A stretch of DNA of 64,000 nucleotides from Gnetum montanum. Lineage: Eukaryota; Streptophyta; Gnetopsida; Gnetales; Gnetaceae. The translations under genes and the position numbers were made by a program. This document shows, piece after piece, positions 24,801 to 35,215 of the stretch (the first letter of the stretch is position 1; each line of letters begins with the position of its first letter). The notes beneath the pieces are model-generated. The model was not told the origin of the DNA. It was given only the letters and a program-made list of their open reading frames with translations, and did no database searches. The stretch is from positions 513,505 through 577,504 of the forward strand of contig MNCI01008326.1 in the NCBI GenBank assembly GCA_015680685.1. Direction: 5' to 3'.

Positions 24801-26100
24801 AAGAGATGTAATGAAGATTGAACTTTGCAGTTATGGATTTCCATCAGGCTATATGGCTACTTTTGTATATATTCATCGTTATGGCTCTAAGCACATTATC
24901 CTTGAAAATGACATTGAATTGGCTTCTGAAGAGGTAGTGTCTCCACTTCTTCAACAAGAAGACTAGTGCTAGACAATGTTTCTTCACTTTAGTGTATCGA
25001 GTCTCATGGGAAAATAATGCATGGCTAAGGTAGTATACTTGAATCTCTACTTCATCACATTTTTAACAAAGTAGAAAGAAAATGGATATGTCAAATATGC
25101 CAATGTAGATGTAAAATGATTTACTCTCTTGTAGAGGATAGACTATTGGTAGTTGTGCCAACTCTTGCTTAAGGTTTTCAGAGGCCTCTTGATATTGAGC
25201 CACCCACTCATAGTGAACCCCTTTCTTAAGCAAGTATTCCATGGGCTATAATTGATTTGTAAGCCTAGCAATAAACCTATGAATAAACTGCAACCTTCCT
25301 TGTAGTGCCCAAAGCTCCTTAAGGTTCATATGTGCTTCTAATCTAGATATGGTCTTAACCTTATGAAGATCAACATGTATCCCTAATTCAGACAGAGAAA
25401 AGCCTAGCATCTTACCAATCTTGACACCAAAGATGTATTTCTTAGGGTTGAGCCTAAGCTAATATCTAAGAAATCATTTAAGCACAAGGTCTAGGTCATT
25501 AGCATGCTTACCAACCACTTTAGACTTAATGGCTATGTCATCTATGTAATCATTAAGCAAACCTATAATGTAATCACTAAAGATATAGGTCATGGCTCGC
25601 TGGTAAGTTGCTCCTACATTCTTAGCAAAAATTACCTCAAGGGATCATGAAGGTTATGTTCTTTTAATGTTCTATGTTGATCCTAATCTAGTTGTATCCT
25701 GAGAATCCATCCATAAAAGACAACAAGGCATGTCCAGTCGTCGTATCGATATGTTGATTAATACTACATAAAGGAAAGTCATCCTTGATAGTCTCTTTAT
25801 TTAGATCTTAGAAATCAATGCAAATATGGATACTTCCATTTTTCTTAGAAACTACCACTATGTTGGACACCCATTTTGCATAATCAACAGCCCTAATGAA
25901 ACTAGTTGGTAGAGCTTTGAAATTGCATCATGAATTACTAGGGCCAAATCACGTCTAATCTTACTCACGTTTTGCTTAATTGATCTAATGCTAGGATATA
26001 GTATTATGTTTTGTTGAACTAAACATGGGTCTAGGCCTAGCATATCTTCATATGGCCAAGCAAATTCCTTAATGTTACTTTGTATGACCTTGGTGATGTC
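24801..26100 (-). pseudogene. Family B reverse transcriptase and first RNase H
   Basis: The minus strand encodes a Tat-type RT. From right to left: the GLDPxLVQQN motif and Val-Arg-rich start (26043-25858), NGSIHICIDF (about 25830), the SFMDGFSGYN block (about 25700), and an intact YIDD catalytic box (about 25545), followed by NPKKYIFGVKIGKMLGF (about 25440). The first RNase H follows to about 24850. Scattered stops and frameshifts occur, though the key catalytic residues are preserved better than in several family A copies. Confidence 0.85.
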
Positions 26101-26400
26101 TTGAGCCTATTGAGGATCCAATGAGAAACTTAGTTTAAGGGCTTTCTCCTCACTACTATGTGTTCTAATAGGAACCTCAACTAGAGAGCCTTTGGTTATG
26201 TCAATTACCTCTAATTTAGGAGTTTTGACTAGGTTTTTAGGCCATTCTTGAGGTTTCTCTATTGAGCCAATGTGGTCAATAAGACTCTCAAGCTCAAGAT
26301 CTAGGCAATCAGGATCGATACACCATTTAACATCAGCATGAGGTCCATGTAGACAAAAAGGCATACTAATTTGCTCCTAGGTACTCATGCTTTAATCCTA
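26101..26400 (-). pseudogene. Family B region just before RT
   Basis: The open minus-strand stretch 26364-26107 reads LESLIDHIGSIEKPQEWP and then KLEVIDITKGSLVEVPIR. This matches the acidic pre-RT segment of Tat/Ogre polyproteins, which normally ends in a Val-Ile-Asn-Leu-Gly type motif. In Ogre elements an intron lies between protease and this region. Here the coding homology stops near 26370 and the next family B coding sequence (end of protease) lies at 46200, about 10 kb away once the nested copy 3 is removed. An acceptor-like GACATGTAG on the minus strand occurs near 26405. Confidence 0.7.
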
Positions 26401-26980
26401 CATGTCAACCAAAATTACATTACATGGTACCTAGGTAAAGATAAATAAATAATGCTAAAATGCTATAAAATTATGCAAATACATGCTATTTTAATGTAAA
26501 CAATGTTGTTCAAAGCTACCAATAGGGTAAGGGCAAGTCAACAAAGTATAATAGAGTTCAAATAAAGGGGAAAAAAAGTTAACCAAGGGGAAGTATGAGA
26601 AATAATGCTACAAATTATCATCAAAGATCATGGTTTTGCCAATTTTAGGGCTTAATGGGTCATGTTCATATGGTGTCAAATCATGATCAAACTCCATTTT
26701 TTGATACTAATCAAAGGATAAACAGAGGAATATGAGGCTATAATAAGGTAAATAAAGAAAATATAAGGCTACATAAAGGCTATAAGAAGGTTATCAAGAT
26801 CAACAATGTAACACAAGGTCAAAAATAAGTTAAAACATCATGTAATAAGGCCAAATCAAACAAAACATGCTACATGTGGTGAAATTTATCTAATATAGGT
26901 TTAAAAGGCTTAGGGTTTAATATTTTTAGGCATTAGTGGACCATTATTTTAGGCTACAAGTTTGTTAGGTGAGTTTGGAC
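26401..26980. other. AT-rich non-coding part of the family B interval
   Basis: No coding frame was found. The stretch contains repeated short words such as ATGCTAAAATGCTATAAAATTATGC and AAGGCTATAAGAAGG, similar in flavour to 45880-46050 at the other end of the interval. It may be the intron-like end of the family B protease-RT spacer. Confidence 0.4.
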
Positions 26981-28202
26981 ATTAATCAAGGTTATTTCTA
27001 GGTTGTTTAAAAATCAAAATTAAGAGGTTTTAGAGCTTCCATGCTGGGCCCTCCATGTTTCCATGGTGGCCAACATGGAATAAGGGACCCTTAGCATAGA
27101 AACCAAGGGAAGTAGGTTTAGGGGCATCCATAAGTCCATAATTGAGGTCCCAGGGCCTTCCTAAGGTAGCATAGGATTAGATCTATCAAAATTGGGCACT
27201 TCATAGGTCTGTATATGTTAAAAAATAGGTTTTGAAACGTCCCCCTCCTATTTCCATGCTAGCTAGCCTGGAAGAGAAGGGATTTAGCATGGAGAATCAT
27301 GGTCTTAATCAAAATAGATTAAAAAAGATCAAATCAATAATTGGACCCTAGATCTAAAACTTGTGCATCCTCTAGCTTCGTTTTGAGGTAGTTTGAGTTA
27401 CTTTTCGATGTCAAAACATGTTGAAATGGATTTCCCCTCTTCATCCATGCTAAGCATAGTATCCCTAGCATGGAGGAATAGGGGAAAACCTGTTTCATGA
27501 TTTCAAGATGGTTTAAGAGCACATAAACTAGGTTTATAGGTCCCTAAGGCTATAAATCATGATCCTAGAAGTTTTTGGTTGATTGTGGTCACACGTGAAG
27601 GCTTTTTTAGGGCATGTAAGGTCTTCCCCATCTGCTTCCATGCTGAGGATGTTTCTTTAGAGCGTAATATTTGGGAAAATAGTTTTTAGAGGTTAAAATG
27701 ATGTCAAACAAGTAAAATCCTAAGGGTATAAGATCATGTGCTTCTTCAACATATATCTTTGGCTTCCAGGAGTGTCATCTTATCACCAAAAGTCAAAAAT
27801 TAGCTTTGCTGCATTATTTCCATTCTACCCAAGATGGAAGGAACCTTCTCTAGTGTGGATGAAGTAAGAATCCTAGATCTAGGCCAATTTGGATCATAAT
27901 CTACTATGCATGTTAGCCTCTGAAATTGTTAGGGCCAAGTGCTAGGGTTTCATATTAAAATTTGACATTTTCAACTACTCCCAAGTACTTTTTGGGCTTC
28001 CTTTCACCCACCCCCACCCACGTTTTTCATTCTAGGGCTAAGAAGCGCAATGTGGAATACTAGGTGGAACTATTTTTTGGCCATTTGACATCAATTTCTT
28101 ATGTTTTAAAGGCTCTAGTGGCTACTCTAAAGGTCCTAAAGCACATCCAAGGTTATTTGAGGTCATTCTAAGGCTTTTATGGGTCCCAAACATGTCCCTC
28201 CC
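26981..28202. repeat. Tandem array of about 190-bp units, left arm
   Basis: A degenerate landmark of the type TTCCATGCTAG...CATGGA recurs at about 27037, 27251, 27443, 27634, 27823 and 28025. The spacings are 214, 192, 191, 189 and 202. Units are divergent, but the landmark and the regular distance identify a tandem array. The array is cut by copy 3 at 28202/28203 and resumes at 38188; removing copy 3 and one 5-bp target copy leaves about 190 bp between the flanking landmarks (28025 and 38201). It lies inside the family B interval between protease and RT. Confidence 0.7.
28198..28202. repeat. Target-site duplication of copy 3, left copy (CTCCC)
   Basis: CTCCC here is repeated exactly at 38188-38192, directly after the 3' LTR. 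A 5-bp duplication is what gypsy integrases produce. It shows that copy 3 integrated as one unit and that both ends are original. Confidence 0.9.
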
Positions 28203-28213
28203 TAATGAGAGTG

Positions 28214-28406
28214 GTCACTCAAGTAGTTACTCTAATTATTAGAGTGGTTACTCTAGCAGTTACTCTAGTAGTTATTCTAATTATTAGAGTAGTTACTCTA
28301 GTAGTTACTCTAGTAGTGATTCTAATTTTTAGAGTGTTTACTCTAGCAGTTACTTTAGCAGTTATTCTAATTATTAGAGTGGTTACTCTAATTATTAGAG
28401 TAGTGG
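28214..28406. promoter_or_regulatory. U3 array of a 17-bp palindrome in the copy 3 5' LTR
   Basis: The 13-base core TCTAATTATTAGA occurs four times exactly and once as a variant. Most copies are extended to ACTCTAATTATTAGAGT or ATTCTAATTATTAGAGT, and they alternate with GTTACTCTAGTAGTTACTCTAG units. The last copy ends about 15 bp before the TATA box. TAATTATTA-type cores resemble plant homeodomain-leucine zipper half-sites (general knowledge; binding not shown). The same array occurs in the 3' LTR and in the copy 4 LTR, but not in the older LTRs. Confidence 0.8.
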
Positions 28407-28416
28407 CTCCCAAGCC

Positions 28417-28424
28417 TATAAATA
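28417..28424 (+). promoter_or_regulatory. TATA box of the copy 3 5' LTR
   Basis: CCTATAAATA directly downstream of the palindrome array. The same word occurs at the same place in the 3' LTR (37427-37434) and the copy 4 LTR (59279-59286), and in reverse in R1 and R2. Confidence 0.8.
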
Positions 28425-29187
28425 TAGTGCCTAAGCACACAATTGGGAAGAAGTATTTTAGCATTCAAGTAGCAAAACTCTTGTACTCTGTTTGAAAGTT
28501 AGAGTATTTTTCAAGTGCCTGCAGTAGGAGGTCTAATTGTGGATGGATCTTTATTCGAGAATTGTGTAATTGAGCACACCTTGTGTATGAAAATAAAGAC
28601 AAGCTCTTTGATTCATCGTTGCAACACTTGAGATTTGTTTTCTTAAAAATTTCTTTTATTTTATTTTCTTATGCATTTATTTTATTTTATGTTATTTTAT
28701 GCACTTTATATTTATGTTATTAAAACAACAATTCATTTTGATCAATTAAGAAAATTGTTAAATTACACAAGCATGACCACTTCAAGCATGCATGTAATGC
28801 TTGGTAACCTAGTAATGATTAGTGTTTGGTAATCATAGCAGTGTTGCACTGGTTTAGCATGTGTATGGCAAGTGGGAACGAATGCTGGTGTTAGTATTAG
28901 TTAGAACTTAGTTAATAAGTAGTTAAGTTAAATTATTCACTTAGTTACCTCTCTCCTTCCCTACTAGTGCAGGATATAAAAACATAAAAGCTATAAAAAT
29001 CATATGCCTCAAGCTTACTTAACCATACAATTGTGACATACAAGTAAGCTTGGGAAGACAATGATCAACCAACCTGTCCTTATTTCACAAGGGCACATAA
29101 CCACTTAGACTTTGGAATTCGACCGAATCATGCATGAAACACTTGTGTTCATATGGTTGAGCATAGGAGTACCTCATCACTCATCAT

Positions 29188-29204
29188 TGGTGTCGTTGTT
29201 GAGG
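29188..29204 (+). promoter_or_regulatory. Primer binding site, tRNA-Asp type, decayed
   Basis: TGGTGTCGTTGTTGAGG lies one base after the LTR end. It differs from TGGCGCCGTTGCCGGGG, the complement of a plant tRNA-Asp 3' end used by Athila elements, at five positions. All five are C-to-T or G-to-A, as methylated cytosines decay. Confidence 0.85.
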
Positions 29205-29930
29205 ACTTAGTTTTTTGTGCGATAAATAGAAAAATAATAAAATCATTCACATCATTGGAATGAATCCTTAGGGCTGGTTCAGAAAATAATAAACAGGAAT
29301 ACATTGCACACTAAACAAATAAGTATGTTTCCTTTTTCGTATAAAAGTGCCTCACTGCCTAGGTCTGAAACAGGAAATAGTCAATGGCGTAATACACATG
29401 ATGTTGATCCACCAGTCCCTCAATAAGTTTGAGTGTCATATATTCATCCTGATGAGTATATACCAGACTTCACCTTTATCCTTCATCAAGACAACAATCG
29501 CATTGGTGAGATTTAGAAGGTAACATAGTGTTACCTCCCAATCGTTCAGTCTCGAGCATGCTTCTTCATGCTCTCACACTAATCGACATGCCGCACATAC
29601 ACGCAGAATACGTTGTGCAAGACCATGACTCAAGAGAATACCATCCCACAAAGGCACAACGTCAAAGGGACTTGCAATAGGAGAGACATCATAAGTCTTT
29701 GAAGGGTAAGTCATCCCAAGATGCCCCACATATCTTAAGTGAAAATGAGGGTGATGAACCTACCTTAGGTAGTCCCCCATACAACGATGTTCTTCCCCTT
29801 TACTTTGGCTAAGGGTTTGTGTATTAGGACCTTCATTCCACTATTCATATCCTAGGTTTTGATACCCACAGGCACAAAGGATCCAAAAAAGGGATATAAC
29901 CTTATGATAAAGGTGGACATTCTAATTGTA
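29205..29930 (+). other. Copy 3 leader before gag
   Basis: Transcribed leader between the primer site and the recognisable gag frame. No conserved coding block can be seen. A similar leader piece survives next to the LTR scrap at 49370-49500. Confidence 0.6.
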
Positions 29931-31250
29931 ATCACGATCAAGGCCAAGACCATAGAAGAGAAGGTAGCAGACACCATCATGGTGATGGTTCTCCTTCTTC
30001 TTCACCTTCATCATCTCCTTCACACTTTCCTTCAATATCTGGACATCATCATAACGAAAAGGACCATGGGGATTAAGATAGGCAAAGTGGAAGTCATAGA
30101 TGAAATAGCCAGGAAAGGGGAAGAGGACACTCTAGAGAGTCACAACATAGAAGAAGGGAGAGTAGGGAACAACATAGGCATCATAGATGCCATTGACGAG
30201 ATGATCATGATGAACCCCTCCTCACTACTTGAAGTATGTTGGACATAACTAAGGCTCTTAGAATTCTAGCAAGGCATTAGAAAGATAGTAGGATCAAGAT
30301 ATTAGATATGAACAACATCCCATGATTTGAAGGGAAATACAACACTGATCCTTAGAATCATTTACAAGCATTCCATGATGCATATGCCTTATAGAACATA
30401 GAGAATGAATGGAAAAATCTTAAGTTATTCTAATGGATATTAGTTAAAGAAGAAAAAAGGTGGTACTGGCCTTTAGAATTGGAATCCATTTGTAGGTGGA
30501 GTACAATGTTAGAACGATTTCATGACAAGTACCAAACGTACTCCCGAGTGTCTAACTTGCGAAAGCAAATCCAAGGATGGAAACAAGGAGGACATGAACC
30601 CTTGGATGCTGCGATGGGCTGATACTATGCACTATTACATCGTTGTCCTGGCCATAGTTATTTGCAATGGAATCAACTATGTCATCTCATGAATGGGCTT
30701 AGGCATGAAACAAGAAGAACCCTTGCGACTTATGCCCAAGGAAGATTATTCGAGCTTAGGTCCCATCAAATTCAAAGACTATTAGAGAAAGTTGGTAAGG
30801 AAGAAGGTGAACTAAAAAAGAGAGAAAATGAAGAAAATTATAACCAAGATCCTTTCCTTCAGAATAAGGGAGTAAAATTTTGTAAGGATGAAGAAGAGTC
30901 ATCACTCGAAGAGATGGTGAATAAGAAAACTTTGCCTATCCAAAAGATGACATCAGAAGCTTTGACAAAGGTAGACCAAATTTTGGATTCCCTAGATAAT
31001 AGATTTAACACTATTCTTAAAATAGTAGAGGAGTCTAGAGAGTAAGGTAGTGAGAAAAGAAAAAAGAAGGAGGCTAAACATGCACATAGCAAAGGTAAGG
31101 GCAAAGTTTCCATCATTGAAGAGGTTGTGGATTTGGAAACAAGCAATGATAGTGGATGTGAGATATGTCAATATGACCATCCTAAGGGAGGTTACCCTAT
31201 AATCTCACATTTGTAAGAGTCTGGGGTGTATGCACTCAACCCACGATTAA
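29931..31250 (+). pseudogene. Copy 3 gag, decayed
   Basis: The true frame starts with a His/Arg/Ser-rich stretch (about 29960-30230, SPSSSPSSSPSHFPS near its start). Next comes the capsid-like part with FEGKYNTDP and HLQAFHDAYAL (about 30330-30400), then RWSTMLERFHDKYQTYSRVS and LRKQIQGWKQGGHEPLDAAMG (about 30500-30615), then the open stretch 30662-31045 with MNGLRHETRRTLATYAQGRL. A zinc knuckle CEICQYDH follows near 31155. Its last Cys is changed to Gly; copy 5 keeps Cys. The layout and the DPxxHLxxF motif match Athila gag. Stops include TGA after IP, TAG in DPxNHL and TGA after AAMG. Frame 29859-30248 is a shadow. Confidence 0.85.
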
Positions 31251-32300
31251 ACAAAAGGCAAACACCCTGAAGATTACCTTATCCTCAAGGTAACCCAAGG
31301 TAGTTCCACCAACCCTTAACATATTATCCCAATGGAACTCCACAACAACCAATTAAGCAATATCAATAATGGTAGCACCCACAATCATGGTGAATGCCAC
31401 CACCAATGCAATGGTATCCTTACTGATAACTTGACCCATATGGATATTACATGTAGCAGCCAATTTTCCCACGTGACTCTACTGATTACCTCACTCCTCA
31501 ACCTCACTACCAAGCCTACAAGTATTATGGAATGTCCTCTTCTATAGGTGATATTCTGCAAGCATATCATCCTTCTCATCCAGCTACACCTCTTCCACCA
31601 ATAACTCCACTACAACCTACTTCCATGATGCAAAGTGAAATCCATACCCAGCTACAACAATGTAACGCAATAAGGGTTGTTAACTCTCAACCTACTGTTG
31701 GTTCTAACAACCACATGAAGAAAATACCTTTATTTAGGCCCTTGCAATCACAAGTGGCTGATTCCTTAGACACCTTAGTATCAATCACAACTTCAGAGCC
31801 CCCTTCAACCCAATCACGGCAATCAATGCATATGGTCATGCTAACACATGCCATCATTGATTGGATCAAAGGTGGCCACCTTCCTAGGAAATTCTCTAAT
31901 CCTAGGAGTCCTCTAATATACGTACAAATCGTTGGAAATGTGCTATGAAAGGCTCTTTTGGATTCAAGTTTCAATGTCAACTTGATTTCTCAAGAAATGT
32001 ACAAGGCCTGGGACTTGCCTCCATTGAAAAAGAGCAACATCCATCTAGAGTTGGTCAACCAATCCATCACTATCCCATTGGGACTCATGGAAGAAATTTT
32101 TACCACTATTTATGGGTGGTCATACCCAGATGACTTCCTAGTGACTCAGGTAAATAATGGTAAGGGGTACTTCCCAATCATAATGGGAAGAGCATGGATA
32201 AAAACCATCAACACAAGCCTAGGAATCTGTGATCTTTCCTTAGAAATATCAAAGGAAAATACATTCAGAAGGATTGAGAAGAAGAAGGTTCCATGCATTA
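31251..32300 (+). pseudogene. Copy 3 protease region
   Basis: A Pro/Gln/His-rich linker (31530-31700, with HPSHPATPLPPITPLQP) leads into an aspartic protease (about 31850-32300). The active-site loop reads LLDSSFNVN where copy 2 has LIDLGSN, so the essential Gly is lost. After it come NLISQEMYKAWDLPPL, SITIPLGLMEEIFTTIYGWSYP and PIIMGRAWIKT. The last matches the PIIxGRxWL end typical of gypsy proteases. A TGA at 31946-31948 precedes the active site. Two overlapping frames (31532-31948 and 31958-32305) carry the two halves. Confidence 0.85.
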
Positions 32301-32860
32301 TATAGAGTGACACAGGGTGTAATTGCATGCAGAGATCATGGTTTGTGCAAAATTTAGCATTGCCTATATGCAATCAATGTGCACAAGTGATTAACATACA
32401 AAGGCGCATGTATGCAGTAGCCACACGACAAGAAGACACCCAGTGGCTGACAGTTGATCAAGAAAGTAGTTCAATCATATGCATGGAACCAATTGAGGGT
32501 TTGAATTGTGCTTATATCGATACCATAGACACATTAGAGCAAGTTCACTACCAACTTCCAAGTCTTAACCTTGAAAATATCACTTGGGGGAAGTTGGAAA
32601 TTCCTAAGAAATTTAAGTAGGAGCCCCTCAAGCTAAAACCATTGTCCATTGGCATGGAATACACATTCCTTAAAAATGGAAAACCAGTAATTATCAATGC
32701 TAAGCTAGCTCCTTAGCAAAAAGAAGAAGTGATGAAGGTAATAAACAAATGGTTGGAAGCCTTTCCTTGGTCATATCCCGAATTAACTAGAATAGATCCT
32801 AGGATAAGCCAATATAGAATTTACCCTATCCCATACATGAAGCCTCGAAGAAAATGGTAG
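32301..32860 (+). pseudogene. Copy 3 spacer between protease and RT
   Basis: The stretch 32327-32620 reads NQCAQVINIQRRMYAVATRQ, then a Trp-Leu-Thr block, then MEPIEGLNCAYIDTID and WGKLEIPKKFK. The same segment occurs in copy 5 (62169-62489), with a Cys-x2-Cys pair and ICMEPTESLTCAYVEGMD. It is conserved between copies, though I do not recognise a domain. The Cys-containing start could be a small metal-binding element (speculative). Confidence 0.65.
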
Positions 32861-33690
32861 AGGCAATTGAACCCTAATTTCAAGAAATTAGTTAAGGAAG
32901 AAATCGAATAACCTCTCAAGGCTGGGTTCATATACCCCATTTTTTATAGCAAATGGATTAGCCCCTTAGTTATTGTGCCTAAAAAGGGAGGCAAATGGAG
33001 GATGTGAATAGATTTTACGCTACTAAATATGGTAACATTCAAAGATCAATTTCTATTATCATTTGTCAACCAAGTCTTAGACACTATTGTCGGGCATCTT
33101 TATTATAGGTTTTTAGATGGATATAGTGGATATAACCAAATATAAATAGCCCTAGAAGACCAATCCAAGACTACATTCACCAATCTTGGGGAACGTTCGC
33201 ATATAAACAGATGTCGTTTGGCTTGTGCAATGCCCATACAACATTTCAATGACTAGTTCTAAGCATATTCCAACAGCAGATAGGGAATGGTGTGGAAGTT
33301 TTTATGGATGACTTCTCCACTTATGGAGCAACCTTTGATCAAGCCTTGGACCAATTGGAGCAAGTATTAAAAAGATGTATAGAAACCAATTTGAGGCTCA
33401 ACTAGCAAAAAAGCTGTTTGATGGTCCAAGATGGCATAGTACTAGGGCACAAAATCTCACACATAAGGATAGAGTTAGACCTTGAAAAAATCAAAATTAT
33501 CCAAGGAATTACCTATCAACTAGAAACTCTCAAAGATATTTGGTCATTCCTTGGACATACTAGNCTCAAAGATATTTGGTCATTCCTTGGACATACTGGC
33601 TACTATAGGAGATTTATTGAGAACTTTTTAAAGGTTGCTGAACCATTGGTGGAATTAAAGAAAAAGTATGTACCTTTCAAGTGAACCAGG
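32861..33690 (+). pseudogene. Copy 3 reverse transcriptase
   Basis: Athila-lineage RT: AGFIYPIFYSKWISPLVIVPKK in part (about 32920-32990), FKDQFLLSF and FLDGYSGYNQI (about 33110), MSFGLCNA (about 33215), then VFMDDFSTYGATFDQALDQL with both catalytic Asp present (about 33297-33360), then MVQDGIVLGHKIS (33418-33460). Stops include TAG at 32858-32860, TGA in the RMxIDF block and TAG at 33403-33405 in place of a conserved Trp. The end of the domain is duplicated around a single N (33529-33599), an assembly-type artefact. Confidence 0.88.
33529..33599. other. 35-bp duplication around a single N
   Basis: Positions 33529-33563 and 33565-33599 match at 34 of 35 bases and are separated only by the N at 33564. 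Other copies have this segment once. The simplest reading is two overlapping contig ends joined without merging. Confidence 0.85.
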
Positions 33691-34150
33691 GAATGTGAAT
33701 TAGCTTTCCAAACTCTGAAATAGAAGCTAGTAGAAACACCCATTCTACAAGCTCTTAACAGGTCCAAACCATTCCATATCATGACTAACACATCCAACTA
33801 TGCTTTAGGATCCGTACTTACATAGTTAGATGACCAAAAGTGTCCTTATTACATCCACTATCCGGGTAGAAGTATCATTATTACACAACTTAACTACACG
33901 ACCACAAAGAAAGAATTATTGGTTGTAGTGTTTGCACTAGAAAAGTTTAGACAAAATGTATTGGGATATAAAGTATATATACATATAGATCATAGTGCAA
34001 TCTGGTTCCTCATGAATAAGCCAATGGTAAGCCCTCATATCATATGATGTATTATAATCTTACAAGTGTTCGATTTAACGATGATCGATCGCAAGGGCAA
34101 TGAGAATATAGTTTCTGATCATTTATCTTAGTTGCGATGGGACAATAAAG
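33691..34150 (+). pseudogene. Copy 3 RNase H
   Basis: Recognisable blocks are AFQTLKxKLVETPILQAL (about 33710-33755), KPFHIMTNTSNYALGSVLT (about 33765-33820), YYIHYPGRSI (about 33850), NYTTTKKELLVVVFALEKF (about 33890-33950) and GYKVYIHIDHSAIWFLMNKPMVSPH (about 33965-34040) in pieces. A TAG at 33823-33825 replaces a Gln codon that copy 2 keeps as CAG. Further stops lie near 34050 and 34130. Confidence 0.85.
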
Positions 34151-35215
34151 AGGATGAGTATCCAATTTCTAATCATTTCCCTAATGAATTCCTCTTTGCT
34201 GGTGTAGTGAATAATCAATCATCCACAAAGACAAACTGATATAGTAGCATTCTTACCTATCTTCTTACCCAACAAACACCACAAGATTTAAACCTTAAGA
34301 AGAAACAAAAATTTCTTCACCGAGCCAAGTACTGTATGGAGATCAATGGAAAACTTTACAAAGTGTGTCCCGATGGCTTAGTTCAATGGTATGTTCCCGA
34401 TATAGATCAACTATGAGTTCTCCAATATGCTCATGAGGGTCCTTTTGGAGCTCATTACACTGGGAGACAAATGGTCATCAAGATCCTGCTTGCAGGATTT
34501 ATTTGCCTGCATTATTTCGAGATGCCCATCGTCTCATCCAATCTTGTGAGCATTGTCAACATGATGGGGGAATGACTGCTAGAATGGAGGATATGCAAAA
34601 ATGGATTCAACTATTAGAACCCTTCAACATTTGGGGAATTAATTTTATGGGGCCGATTACACCAATGTCCAATGAAAAAGCTTATATTATTGTTGCCATT
34701 GATTACCTAACAAAATGGGCCAAAGCAATTGCTGTTAAAGATTGTACATCATCTACAGCTACATGATTTGTTCAAGAACAAATCATAAATAGGTTTTGTG
34801 AGCCACATACATTTATTTCAGATAATGGTACACACTTCATAGGTGCAACTTTTCAAAAAATTAATGCAACGCTTAGGGGTTGAGCATAATTTGACTACAC
34901 CATACCACCCCCAAGCAAACGGTCAAGTAGAAGTCACCAATAGGGAGATTACGAAGATATTGACAAGAAACATTAGAAAGTTTAGGCAAGACTGGAGCAT
35001 TAAAATGAATGATGCTCTTTGGGCATACTGCTCCACATGGAAACACCCTACAAGCTACTCTTCCTATGAGTTAGTGTACAGTAAATTACCAATGCTTCCC
35101 ATTCAAACTAAGCTCTGTACACTATCCATGGCATGTGACGTCAACCTTGACCTTGATCTATCACAAAAAAAATGGTTAGTAATCCTTAACTTTCTAGATG
35201 AAAACTAATTAGCTA
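34151..35215 (+). pseudogene. Copy 3 integrase with a D-to-N change at the first catalytic position
   Basis: HHCC finger: H-x(n)-H near 34430-34460, then CEHCQHDGG (about 34550). The catalytic core follows with GINFMGPITPMSNEKAY (34503-34766), where the first catalytic Asp codon is AAT (34641-34643, Asn). Later blocks are FISDNGTHFIG with the second Asp (about 34810-34840) and PYHPQANGQVEVTNREI with the Glu intact (34843-35208). A one-base frameshift sits at the A-run 34851-34858. The conserved post-catalytic segment SSYELVYSKLPMLPIQTKLC follows. The Asn is shared with copy 4, so it may predate their insertion. Confidence 0.85.

Larger units (their letters stand above)
28203..29186 (+). repeat. 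5' LTR of copy 3
   Basis: 984 bp, starting TAATGAGAGTGG (decayed TGATGA) and ending CTCATCACTCATCA. In order it holds the U3 palindrome array, a TATA box (28417-28424), a polyadenylation-type AATAAA (28592-28597), an AT-rich middle with TTTTA pentamer repeats, and the conserved 3' part with CTTACTTAACCATACAA and TTCATATGGTTGAGCATAGG. It aligns end to end with 37251-38187 and 59107-60035. The apparent open frames over 28205-28495 on both strands are by-products of the repeat. Confidence 0.93.

Noticed and set aside
28210-28400. Regularly repeated palindromic units resembling a CRISPR array
   Set aside because: There are no unique spacers and no cas genes, and it is in an LTR of a plant retrotransposon. 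The same units recur in the other LTR and in copy 4.
28205-28495. Overlapping open frames on both strands (28205-28495 plus, 28219-28464 minus) encoding Val/Thr/Arg-rich repeats
   Set aside because: They are a by-product of the GTTACTCTAG/TCTAATTATTAGA repeat in the LTR U3. The repeat lacks stops in both directions and lies upstream of the TATA box.
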